This document shows, one piece after another, positions 1 through 7,261 of a stretch of DNA of 51,062 bases. The stretch comes from Oscillospiraceae bacterium. Lineage in GTDB: Bacteria; Bacillota; Clostridia; Oscillospirales; CAG-272. The notes below the pieces were generated by a model. It ran no database searches, was not told the origin of the DNA, and saw only the letters and a program-made list of their open reading frames with translations. The position numbers and the translations under genes were made by a program. Every line of letters starts with the position of its first letter. Within the stretch, counting starts at the first letter, position 1. The stretch covers positions 1-51,062 of the forward strand of contig SVTD01000009.1 in NCBI GenBank assembly GCA_015063955.1. Reading direction: 5' to 3'.

Positions 1-63
1 AAAATTCGGGTATATCGGTGTGTTTCAAACTAAAATTTGAAAGGTGAACGAACGATCCGCACC

Positions 64-223
64 AAAGCCTCCCTCCGGGAGGGAGGTGGCTCGCGAAGCG
101 AGACGGAAGGAGTACTCGGCACGAACGTTACTTGCTCGCTTTATAGCGACTGCATTTCGTTCGTTCACGCATACTCCTTCAGTCAGCCTTGCGGCTGACA
201 GCTCCCTCTCGGAGGGAGCCTTA
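64..223. repeat. MITE-like imperfect inverted repeat element
   Basis: About 160 bp whose two ends are imperfect inverted repeats. The left end starts AAAGCCTCCCTCCGGGAGGG and the reverse complement of the right end starts AAGGCTCCCTCCGAGAGGGA. Each arm holds further hairpins: CTCGCGAAGCGAG on the left and GTCAGCCTTGCGGCTGAC on the right. GGAAGGAGTACTC on the left is matched by GCATACTCCTTC on the right. No transposase is encoded, so this looks like a non-autonomous element or extragenic palindromic repeat. The 64-aa ORF over it is not credible as a gene. Nothing else was recognised in bases 1-300. Confidence 0.7.
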
Positions 224-300
224 TTTTCGTCAGCTTAAACTCACCGATAAACCCGAATTTATCAATCCGTTTATTGTAGTTCTTTATATCGGTAAAGTTA

Positions 301-332
301 AAAGGAGCCGTTGAACAGCAACGGCTCCTTTT
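301..332. terminator. intrinsic terminator of ddh
   Basis: A 13-bp perfect stem, AAAGGAGCCGTTG / CAACGGCTCCTTT, with a 5-nt loop, directly downstream of the minus-strand ddh stop. Short T runs flank both sides, so it may work in both directions. Confidence 0.8.
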
Positions 333-336
333 GATA

Positions 337-1323
337 TTAAAGAAGTTCTTTTCTGAGCTCTTCGGCGCTTTTAGGGCTGAGGAGCGCGGGGGGGATATCG
401 AATACCGTCTTACAGCCGCAGTCTCCGGAAGTATTCAGCCTGTGAGCGGCACGGGCAAATGCAACGATCACTGAAGCTGTAAATTCGGGGTTTGAATCAA
501 GCTTTAAGCTATACTCGATAACGTGACGGTTTTCACCTTCAGCACCGGTCTTTCCGGTACGGATAACGAATCCGCCGTGAGGAATTCCGCTGTGATCGCG
601 GCGAAGCTCCTCCATTGAAATGAAGTGAACTGTCGTATCGTAATCTGCAAAATAGTTGGGCATTTCGCAGATCTCCTTTTCTATCCTCTCAAGATCAGCG
701 CCCTCTTTTGCTACCACAAAGCATTCTCGCTTGTGCTTTTCGCGGGTGGAAAGGATGGGCTCGTTGCCGCTTCTTACAGCCTCGAGAGCCTCGTCAACGG
801 GGATAGTATACTGCTTTGCATCGAGAACGCCCTCGATGCGACGGATCGCGTCTGAGTGTCCCTGGCTGACGCCCTTACCCCAGAAGGTGTAGTCCTTTCC
901 CTCGGGAAGGATCGCGGAGCCCAGAAGACGGTTAAGAGAAAACATACCGGGATCCCAGCCCACGGAGATCATTGCAACGTTTGAGCCCTTTTTTGCCGCA
1001 CGGTCAACGTTTTCAAAGTGCTCGGGGATCCTTGCGTGGGTGTCAAAGCTGTCAACAACGCAGAAATGCTCAGCGAGTGCGGGAGTCTGCTCGGGGAGAT
1101 CGGTGGCGCTTCCTCCGCAGAGGATCATAACGTCGATCTTGTCTTTATATTCAAGAACATCGTTTACGTGGCAAACGGGAACGCCTACTGTTCCGATCTT
1201 CAATGATTCGGGAGGGCGGCGCGTAAATACTGCAGAAAGCTCCATATCGGGGTTCTGGCGGACGGCGTTTTCGATTCCGCGTCCAAGATTTCCGTAGCCG
1301 TAAATACCTATTCTGATGCTCAT
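337..1323 (-). CDS. ddh: meso-diaminopimelate D-dehydrogenase
   Basis: A 328-aa cytosolic NADPH-dependent enzyme that reductively aminates L-2-amino-6-oxopimelate to meso-diaminopimelate in one step, feeding lysine and peptidoglycan synthesis. The N-terminus has the Rossmann dinucleotide motif GYGNLG (residues 9-14). WDPGMFSLNR (about 123-132) and WGKGVSQGHSDAIRRIEG (about 148-165) are typical of the Ddh family, and the length is the family norm. The start is supported by AAGGTGATAATATG. It is monocistronic, with its own promoter and terminator, and is not linked here to dapA/dapB. The assignment is secure from the family signature. Confidence 0.95.
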   Translation of the reverse strand: MSIRIGIYGYGNLGRGIENAVRQNPDMELSAVFTRRPPESLKIGTVGVPVCHVNDVLEYKDKIDVMILCGGSATDLPEQTPALAEHFCVVDSFDTHARIPEHFENVDRAAKKGSNVAMISVGWDPGMFSLNRLLGSAILPEGKDYTFWGKGVSQGHSDAIRRIEGVLDAKQYTIPVDEALEAVRSGNEPILSTREKHKRECFVVAKEGADLERIEKEICEMPNYFADYDTTVHFISMEELRRDHSGIPHGGFVIRTGKTGAEGENRHVIEYSLKLDSNPEFTASVIVAFARAAHRLNTSGDCGCKTVFDIPPALLSPKSAEELRKELL

Positions 1324-1355
1324 ATTATCACCTTGCCTTTTTTGAATACACAGAT

Positions 1356-1384
1356 ATTTTAACTCACATCCTTCCCGTTGTAAA
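1356..1384 (-). promoter_or_regulatory. sigma-A promoter of ddh
   Basis: On the minus strand, TTTACA (1384-1379), a 17-bp spacer, then TAAAAT (1361-1356), about 30 bp upstream of the ddh start. Position, spacing and hexamers fit a housekeeping promoter. Confidence 0.65.
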
Positions 1385-1481
1385 GTGAAAAATCAATAAA
1401 AATTTGCGCTTTGGGGATTTTTTTTGAAGCGTATGCAAATAATACGAAAGCGTTACTGTTATTCGCAAAAAAGGAGGAATT

Positions 1482-1910
1482 ATGGGTAAGATCGCAGTAG
1501 TGTATTGGAGCGGTACGGGAAATACCGAAGAAATGGCAGGGGCTGTCCTTGATGGGATCTGCGAGGGCGGCAAGGAGGGTGAGCTTTACAATGTTTGTGA
1601 GTTTTCGGAGAATGATACGGAAGCCTTCGATGCCATAGCATTCGGCTGTCCTGCTACGGGAAATGAAGAGCTTGAGGAGGATGAATTTGAACCGTTTTTT
1701 TCAAAGATCGAGGATAAGCTATGCGGAAAGCGGATCGCTCTTTTCGGATCCTACGGCTGGGGCGGCGGTGAATGGATGCGGGAATGGGAAGCGAGGTGCA
1801 AAGAAAGGGGAGCAGTTCTTGCCGCAAGGAGCGTTATCTGCAACGAAGCTCCCGACGGGGGAGCTATTGATGAATGCAGAAAAATGGGTAAAGCTCTGGC
1901 ACAAAATTAA
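1482..1910 (+). CDS. flavodoxin
   Basis: A 142-aa short-chain flavodoxin, a cytosolic FMN-binding one-electron carrier. The FMN phosphate loop SGTGNTEEMA lies at residues 10-19. The aromatic loop region GSYGWGGGEWM follows strand 4 and is characteristic of clostridial flavodoxins. The RBS AAGGAGGAATTATG is strong. The gene is followed after 70 bp, on the same strand, by a radical SAM glycyl-radical activase. Flavodoxins are known reductants of such activases, so a redox partnership is a reasonable inference. A second, degenerate flavodoxin-like protein is encoded at 44243. Confidence 0.92.
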   Translation: MGKIAVVYWSGTGNTEEMAGAVLDGICEGGKEGELYNVCEFSENDTEAFDAIAFGCPATGNEELEEDEFEPFFSKIEDKLCGKRIALFGSYGWGGGEWMREWEARCKERGAVLAARSVICNEAPDGGAIDECRKMGKALAQN

Positions 1911-1980
1911 AGGAAATACTTGTAAAGTGGGGCAGTATATTGTAAAATAAACAGGACTTAAATTAAGGCTTGGTTCTTTT

Positions 1981-2874
1981 ATGGGTGTAATTTTCAATAT
2001 TCAAAGATACTGCCTTCACGACGGTGACGGCATAAGAACGACGGTTTTCTTCAAGGGCTGTCCCCTGAGATGTATATGGTGTCATAATCCCGAGGGGCTT
2101 TCATCCGAGCTGTCCGTTTCGTATAACAGGGAAAAGTGTACCCTTTGCGGCCGCTGTATTCCTACCTGTTCCGCAAGGGAAATAGTTGACGGCGCTGTGA
2201 TATTTGACAGAAGCAGGTGCACGTTCTGTAATAAATGCACACAGCTTTGCCTTAACAGCGCAAACGAGCTTATCGGCAAGGAGGTTAGCGCTGATGAGGT
2301 GCTCGCAGAGGCTCTTAAAGATAAGATATACTATAAGACCTCGGGAGGGGGAATAACCCTTTCCGGCGGAGAGCCCTCGATGCAGGCTGATTTTGCCCTT
2401 GAGATAATCGAAAAGGCACGCTGCGAGGGCGTAGGTGTAGCTATTGAGACCTGCGGTATGGGAAAGCGCGAGTTTTATGAAAAGGCACGGGAGCTTGGTG
2501 CAACCTTCCTTTATGATATCAAATGTATGGATCCCGAACGCCACAGAGAGCTGACGGGAGCATCAAACGAGAGGATACTTTCAAATCTTCGCTATCTTCT
2601 CAGCGAGGGGGCTGACGTAATTATCCGTCTGCCGATGATCCCCGGGATAAACGACAGAGATGAGGATATTGACGCTCTTTGCAGATTCCTTTCGGAAAAC
2701 GAAGAGAGGATACGCTACGCGGAGCTGATGCCTTATCACAGCTTCGGTGTTTCCAAGGCAGAAAGGCTGGGAAAGGAAAACGTTTTCTGCGAAAAGGATG
2801 CTACCTCAGGTGACAAGGAGCGCTGGGTCTCAGCGTTTCTTGAGAGAGGCGTCAACGTAAAGCTTTCACAGTAG
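1981..2874 (+). CDS. glycyl-radical enzyme activating protein (radical SAM)
   Basis: A 297-aa radical SAM enzyme of the PflA-like activase family, which abstracts a hydrogen from a catalytic glycine of a glycyl-radical enzyme (GRE). The SAM cluster motif CPLRCIWC is at C27, C31 and C34. An inserted two-cluster ferredoxin domain follows (KCTLCGRCIPTC around 52-63, RCTFCNKCTQLC around 79-90). This marks the long activases that serve GREs such as glycerol dehydratase or choline lyase. The SAM-binding GGE motif is in SGGGITLSGGEPS (about 116-128). No glycyl-radical enzyme lies in the window, so the substrate is unknown. The SD is weak (AAGG about 13 nt upstream), so translation may depend on the upstream flavodoxin transcript. 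Confidence 0.9.
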   Translation: MGVIFNIQRYCLHDGDGIRTTVFFKGCPLRCIWCHNPEGLSSELSVSYNREKCTLCGRCIPTCSAREIVDGAVIFDRSRCTFCNKCTQLCLNSANELIGKEVSADEVLAEALKDKIYYKTSGGGITLSGGEPSMQADFALEIIEKARCEGVGVAIETCGMGKREFYEKARELGATFLYDIKCMDPERHRELTGASNERILSNLRYLLSEGADVIIRLPMIPGINDRDEDIDALCRFLSENEERIRYAELMPYHSFGVSKAERLGKENVFCEKDATSGDKERWVSAFLERGVNVKLSQ

Positions 2875-2881
2875 AATATTG

Positions 2882-2916
2882 AAAGACCACTTGAAAAGCA
2901 AGTGGTCTTTACTTTT
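2882..2916 (+). terminator. intrinsic terminator after the activase gene
   Basis: A 12-bp stem AAAGACCACTTG / CAAGTGGTCTTT with loop AAAAG, followed by ACTTTTATAA, just downstream of the activase stop. Confidence 0.85.
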
Positions 2917-2949
2917 ATAATACAATGCTTATTTGCAACCCATTGACTA

Positions 2950-2978
2950 TTGACGGAAAGGTAAAATAAGGGTATAAT
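2950..2978 (+). promoter_or_regulatory. sigma-A promoter of the deo operon
   Basis: TTGACG (2950-2955), a 17-bp spacer, then TATAAT (2973-2978), about 30 bp before the deoC start and right after the upstream terminator. An overlapping TTGACT at 2943 is less well spaced. No DeoR-type operator was recognised, apart from the AT-rich TATATATATATTATA run after the -10. Confidence 0.85.
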
Positions 2979-3010
2979 TTATATATATATTATATTTTGA
3001 GGTGATCATT

Positions 3011-3700
3011 ATGGAAATCAAAGATATTCTCAGTAAAGTAGATCATACGGTGCTTTCTACCGTAGCAACCTGGGATGATATAAAGGCTTGCCTTGACGAC
3101 GGAATCAAGTATTCCTGCGCATCCTGCTGTATACCTGCATCCTATATAAGAGAAGCTAAGGAGTATGTTGGAGACAGGATCCCGCTTTGCACGGTTATAG
3201 GATTTCCTAACGGTTATACTACAACAAGGGCGAAGGCCTTTGAAGCCGCTGATGCCGTTCTTAACGGAGCTTGCGAGATCGATATGGTCATCAATATCGG
3301 ATGGCTCAAGGATAAAAGATACGACCTTATCCTCAATGAGATCAACGAGATAAAGAAGGCCTGCGACGGACGGCTCCTCAAGGTTATAATTGAAACCTGT
3401 GTCCTTACCGATGAAGAGATCGTGAGGATGGCAGAGATCGTTTCAAGGTCCGATGCTGACTTTATCAAGACCTCAACCGGTTTTTCTTCCGGCGGTGCAA
3501 CGATGCGTGATATGGAGCTTTTCGTTCCCAATTTGTCGGGAGAAACAAAGATAAAGGCCGCAGGCGGTATTTCCTCTCTTGAGGATGCGGAGAGGTTCCT
3601 TGAATCCGGTGCGAGCCGTCTCGGCACCAGCAGAATAGTTAAAATAGTCAAATCAATGGAGAAAGGCGAAAAAAATGACACAAAAGACTCCTCATATTGA
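3011..3700 (+). CDS. deoC: deoxyribose-phosphate aldolase
   Basis: A 229-aa class I aldolase (TIM barrel) that cleaves 2-deoxyribose-5-phosphate to glyceraldehyde-3-phosphate and acetaldehyde. The Schiff-base lysine lies in DFIKTSTGFSSGGAT (about K153). The second conserved lysine is in KIKAAGGI (about K182), and the phosphate-binding C-terminal segment is GASRLGTSR. The ORF track begins at GTG 3002, but GAGGTGATCATTATG places the SD for ATG 3011, which is preferred. It is the first gene of a deoxynucleoside salvage operon, and its 3' end overlaps deoD by 26 nt, suggesting translational coupling. Confidence 0.95.
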   Translation: MEIKDILSKVDHTVLSTVATWDDIKACLDDGIKYSCASCCIPASYIREAKEYVGDRIPLCTVIGFPNGYTTTRAKAFEAADAVLNGACEIDMVINIGWLKDKRYDLILNEINEIKKACDGRLLKVIIETCVLTDEEIVRMAEIVSRSDADFIKTSTGFSSGGATMRDMELFVPNLSGETKIKAAGGISSLEDAERFLESGASRLGTSRIVKIVKSMEKGEKNDTKDSSY

Positions 3701-4427
3701 TCTTAAGGGAAGCGATCTTGGCTTCGGTAAGACAGTTCTTATGCCCGGAGACCCCCTTCGCGCAAAATTTATAGCTGAGAATTTCCTTTCTGATGCCGTT
3801 CTTGTAAACGGAGTTCGCGGTGTTAACGGATATACGGGATATTATAAGGGCGTAAAGGTATCCGTTATGGCAAGCGGAATGGGCATGCCCTCCATCGGCA
3901 TCTACAGCTACGAGCTTTACAAGTATTTCGGCGTTCAGAATATAGTACGTATCGGAAGCGCGGGTGCAATAAGCGAATCAGTTAACGTCCGTGATATAGT
4001 AGCGGGAATGGGAGCGTGTACAAATTCCGCCTTCCCGAAGCAGTATAATATGAACGGCACTATTGCTCCCATCTGCGATTTTACTCTTCTTGAGACCTGC
4101 AAAAGGGTAGCGGATCTCAGCGGAATTGAGCTTCACGTAGGTAATCTTTATTCCTCTGATACCTTCTATGATGATTCCTTCCCCTCGTCCAATTGGGGAA
4201 GGATGGGCTGTCTTGCAGTTGAAATGGAGGCGGCGGCACTTTACTGTACGGCTATGAGGCTTGGAATGAGAGCTCTTGCCATCTGCACGATCTCGGATAT
4301 TCTGTATCCTCCCTTTACTGCTCTTGATGCAGACAGCCGTGAAAAGACGTTTACGCAGATGATGACGCTTGCCCTGGATTCTGCGGTAGAATACGAAGGT
4401 CTTCCCATTCTTATTCCTAAGGACTGA
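3675..4427 (+). CDS. deoD: purine-nucleoside phosphorylase, DeoD type
   Basis: A 250-aa NP-I family phosphorylase that phosphorolyses purine (deoxy)nucleosides to free base and (deoxy)ribose-1-phosphate. The phosphate loop is MPGDPLRAKFIAENF (about 23-37), the family core is RIGSAGAI (92-99), ribose binding is by VEMEAAALY (182-190), and the catalytic Asp is in TISDIL (about 206-211). The length matches hexameric DeoD enzymes. The SD lies inside the deoC tail and the gene ends 2 nt before deoB. Its product, deoxyribose-1-phosphate, is the substrate of the next gene product. Confidence 0.95.
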   Translation: MTQKTPHIDLKGSDLGFGKTVLMPGDPLRAKFIAENFLSDAVLVNGVRGVNGYTGYYKGVKVSVMASGMGMPSIGIYSYELYKYFGVQNIVRIGSAGAISESVNVRDIVAGMGACTNSAFPKQYNMNGTIAPICDFTLLETCKRVADLSGIELHVGNLYSSDTFYDDSFPSSNWGRMGCLAVEMEAAALYCTAMRLGMRALAICTISDILYPPFTALDADSREKTFTQMMTLALDSAVEYEGLPILIPKD

Positions 4428-4429
4428 TT

Positions 4430-5596
4430 ATGAAAAGAGTATTTCTTATTGTTCTTGACAGCCTTGGCATCGGTGCGATGGCAGACAGCGCCGATTACGG
4501 CGATATAGGCGTCAATACCCTCAGATCTGTTTCACAGTCTGAAAAATTTAAAATAAATAACCTCAAAAAGCTCGGTCTTTTCAATATCGACGGAGTAGAT
4601 TATCTTGAGGGGGCAGAGAAGCCCTTGGCGGCGTATTGCCGACTTTCAGAGCTTTCCCGCGGTAAGGATACCACCATCGGCCATTGGGAGATCGCGGGCA
4701 TTGTGTCAGAAAAGCCTCTTCCCACTTACCCTGACGGGTTTCCTCCTGAGATAATTGATGAGTTTTCAAAAAAGGTAGGCAGAGGAGTTATCTGCAATAA
4801 GCCCTATTCGGGAACTGAGGTCATCAAGGATTACGGTGAGGAGCACCTGAAAAGCGGCGATCTTATCGTTTACACCTCTGCAGACAGCGTTTTCCAGATA
4901 GCCGCTCACGAGGATACCGTTCCTCTCGAGGACCTCTACGAGTATTGCAGGATCGCAAGAAGGATGCTTTCGGGAAAGCACGGTGTCGGCAGAGTTATTG
5001 CACGTCCCTTTGTCGGTGAGCCGGGCTCGTTTGTGAGAACCTCAAACCGTCACGACTTTTCCATAGAGCCTCCGAAGAAAACCATGCTTGATCTCCTCTC
5101 TGAAAAGGGACTTGATACTATTGCCGTAGGCAAGATATTCGATATTTTCGTAGGAAAGGGAATAAGCGAGCACACATATACCTCGGGAAATACAGACGGT
5201 ATGGCAAAGACTCTTGAATATGCAAAGCGTGACTTCTCGGGACTTTGCTTTGTAAATCTCGTTGATTTCGATATGCTTTACGGCCACAGAAACAATATTG
5301 ACGGCTACGCTGAAGCGCTTTCGGAATTTGACCGATGGCTTTCCGATTTCCTGCCGCTTCTCAGAAAGGACGACGTTCTTATCATAACGGCAGACCACGG
5401 ATGTGACCCGGGATATACGCAAAGCACCGATCACTCCCGTGAGCACGTCCCGTTGCTCATCTTTGGCGGTTGCATAAAGCCTGCTGATCTCGGTACGAGA
5501 GAGGGCTTTTGCACGATAGGTAAGACTATTTGCGACTATTTTTCTGCAAATGCTGAAATTGCCGGAGAAAGCATACTTTCGGAGGTTGTCGAATGA
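4430..5596 (+). CDS. deoB: phosphopentomutase
   Basis: A 388-aa alkaline-phosphatase-superfamily mutase that converts (deoxy)ribose-1-phosphate to the 5-phosphate. Metal-binding motifs are VLDSLGIGAMAD at the N-terminus (about 8-19) and ITADHGCDPGYTQSTDHSRE near 322-341. The phosphoacceptor Thr region is SRGKDTTIGHWEIAG (about 77-91). It links DeoD and Udp products to DeoC, completing the route to central metabolism. It overlaps cdd by 4 nt (ATGA). Confidence 0.96.
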   Translation: MKRVFLIVLDSLGIGAMADSADYGDIGVNTLRSVSQSEKFKINNLKKLGLFNIDGVDYLEGAEKPLAAYCRLSELSRGKDTTIGHWEIAGIVSEKPLPTYPDGFPPEIIDEFSKKVGRGVICNKPYSGTEVIKDYGEEHLKSGDLIVYTSADSVFQIAAHEDTVPLEDLYEYCRIARRMLSGKHGVGRVIARPFVGEPGSFVRTSNRHDFSIEPPKKTMLDLLSEKGLDTIAVGKIFDIFVGKGISEHTYTSGNTDGMAKTLEYAKRDFSGLCFVNLVDFDMLYGHRNNIDGYAEALSEFDRWLSDFLPLLRKDDVLIITADHGCDPGYTQSTDHSREHVPLLIFGGCIKPADLGTREGFCTIGKTICDYFSANAEIAGESILSEVVE

Positions 5597-6003
5597 ACCG
5601 TGAAGAGCTTGTAAGATCGGCATTTGCCGCAATGCAGAATGCCTACGCTCCTTACTCCGGATATACGGTGGGAGCAGCCCTTATGACAAGGTCGGGAAAG
5701 GTATACTTGGGCTGTAATATTGAAAACGCAGCCTACGGACCCACAAACTGCGCTGAAAGAACGGCTTTCTTCAAGGCTGTCAGCGAAGGGGAGAGGGAAT
5801 TTTCAATGATAGCAGTAGTAGGCGGAAAGGGCGGTAAGGTAAACAGTCTTTTCGTCCCCTGCGGAGTATGCCGCCAGGTAATGGCCGAGTTCTGCGACGG
5901 TGACTTTGAGATAATCGTGGCAGAAAATGAAAAAAATTATAAGATATTTACCCTTTCGGAGATGCTCCCTATGGGCTTTTCTCCGAAAAACATAACTGAA
6001 TGA
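5593..6003 (+). CDS. cdd: cytidine deaminase
   Basis: A 136-aa homotetrameric-type zinc enzyme that deaminates cytidine and deoxycytidine to uridine and deoxyuridine. The zinc and catalytic signature is intact: NCAERTAFF (C53, catalytic E55) and PCGVCRQ (C90, C93). Substrate-binding CNIENAAYGPTNC precedes it. The length is standard for the short bacterial form. It is coupled to deoB by a 4-nt overlap, and it supplies the substrate of the downstream uridine phosphorylase. Confidence 0.96.
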   Translation: MNREELVRSAFAAMQNAYAPYSGYTVGAALMTRSGKVYLGCNIENAAYGPTNCAERTAFFKAVSEGEREFSMIAVVGGKGGKVNSLFVPCGVCRQVMAEFCDGDFEIIVAENEKNYKIFTLSEMLPMGFSPKNITE

Positions 6004-6011
6004 GGTTAACT

Positions 6012-6761
6012 ATGCAGTATCATATAAAGCTTACAGAGGAGCATAAGGCAAAATATGCCATCCTCCCCGGTGACCCCGGAAGAGTAGAGAAGATCGCGGC
6101 ATATCTTGAAAATGCCGTTCAGGTAGGAAATAATCGTGAATATAACTCATATCTCGGATATCTTGACGGTGAAAGGGTGCTGGTCGTTTCCACAGGCATC
6201 GGAGGTCCCTCCTGCGCCATATGTGTTGAGGAGCTGGCAAGGATCGGCGTTGATACCTTTATAAGAGTGGGCACCTGCGGAGGTATGCAGCCTGAGGTAA
6301 AGCCCGGTGACGTGGTGATTTCTACAGGTGCCATCCGTATGGACGGAACCAGCAAGGAATATATGCCCATCGAATTTCCTGCAGTTGCCGATTTTCAGGT
6401 GACGCAGGCACTTTCTGCATCTGCCGAAAAGCTTGGGTACGATCATCACATAGGTGTGGTTCAGGCAAAGGACAGCTTTTACGGTCAGCACGAGCCTGAG
6501 AGTATGCCGAACTCCGCAGAGCTTCTGGCAAAGTGGGATGCATGGAAAAGGGGCGGCTGTCTTGCCTCTGAAATGGAGGGCGCAACCCTCTTTATAGTAA
6601 GCGCCGTAAGAAAGCTCAGAGCAGGTGCCGTGTTCCATTGCGTGTGGAATCAGGAGCTTGCGGGAACCTCAATGCCCGAAAAAAGAAAAGAGGACACGAG
6701 CGCGGCCATCAAAACTGCTATCGAAGCGCTTAGAATACTTATTGCAAAGGATAAAGCATAA
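6012..6761 (+). CDS. udp: uridine phosphorylase
   Basis: An NP-I family enzyme of 249 aa that phosphorolyses uridine (and deoxyuridine) to uracil and (deoxy)ribose-1-phosphate. The phosphate loop is LPGDPGRVEKIA near residue 20, the core RVGTCGGMQ is near 85, and SEMEGATLF near 185 binds ribose; the FYGQHEP segment is the uridine-specific region. The ORF track starts at ATG 6000, but TGAGGTTAACTATG gives a well spaced SD for ATG 6012. It is the last enzyme of the deo operon. No pyrimidine-nucleoside phosphorylase or nucleoside transporter follows. Confidence 0.93.
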   Translation: MQYHIKLTEEHKAKYAILPGDPGRVEKIAAYLENAVQVGNNREYNSYLGYLDGERVLVVSTGIGGPSCAICVEELARIGVDTFIRVGTCGGMQPEVKPGDVVISTGAIRMDGTSKEYMPIEFPAVADFQVTQALSASAEKLGYDHHIGVVQAKDSFYGQHEPESMPNSAELLAKWDAWKRGGCLASEMEGATLFIVSAVRKLRAGAVFHCVWNQELAGTSMPEKRKEDTSAAIKTAIEALRILIAKDKA

Positions 6762-6763
6762 AA

Positions 6764-7261
6764 ATGAAGAAGTTTTTAGTGGCTCTGCTTGTGCTTTTGC
6801 TTCTTCTGCTTTGCGGATGTGGAAAAAAGCAGCCTGAGGATACTGAGGAAACTACCGTACCCGATACCGTAACACAAAAAGAGGATGCAGACGGTACGGA
6901 TGCAAAGGAGCGGATAGCCGAATTCTTTGACGGCATCTTTGAGGATCATACCGTCGAGGAAAAGGATTCGGGGGAGAAGGTCGCAGTTTTGACAGTTCCC
7001 GATTTTCAAAAGCTGTTCGAAGGTTTTTCGGAAGGTAAGGATATCAGCATCATTGATTGTATAGCTATTGCAAAGGATAATCCCGACGTGACGAAGGAGC
7101 TTTATGTAAAGCTTGAAGCGGGGGATGACGAGAACGTAAGAGAAAAGCTTGAGGATGCCTTTATTTTCGATATGCTTGTAAATTCCATCGGCTCTGTGGA
7201 TATCGATCTTTCCGACCCCGCCGAGCGTACAGAAACGGAGGCAGACTGTGAGAATGATTAA
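6764..7261 (+). CDS. putative lipoprotein
   Basis: 165 aa with a lipoprotein signal: MKK, a leucine-rich core and lipobox LLCGC with Cys19 as the acylation site. The mature protein is acidic, with a Glu/Asp/Thr-rich linker after the Cys (about 20-45) and no recognised domain. It starts 2 nt after udp and overlaps the next secreted-protein gene by 14 nt, so it is probably co-transcribed with the nucleoside salvage genes. A surface role tied to extracellular nucleic acids would be speculation; function is unknown. Confidence 0.75.
   Translation: MKKFLVALLVLLLLLLCGCGKKQPEDTEETTVPDTVTQKEDADGTDAKERIAEFFDGIFEDHTVEEKDSGEKVAVLTVPDFQKLFEGFSEGKDISIIDCIAIAKDNPDVTKELYVKLEAGDDENVREKLEDAFIFDMLVNSIGSVDIDLSDPAERTETEADCEND

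Noticed and set aside
44-238. 64-aa ORF at the left end
   Set aside because: It lies inside the MITE-like inverted repeat and has no plausible translation start.
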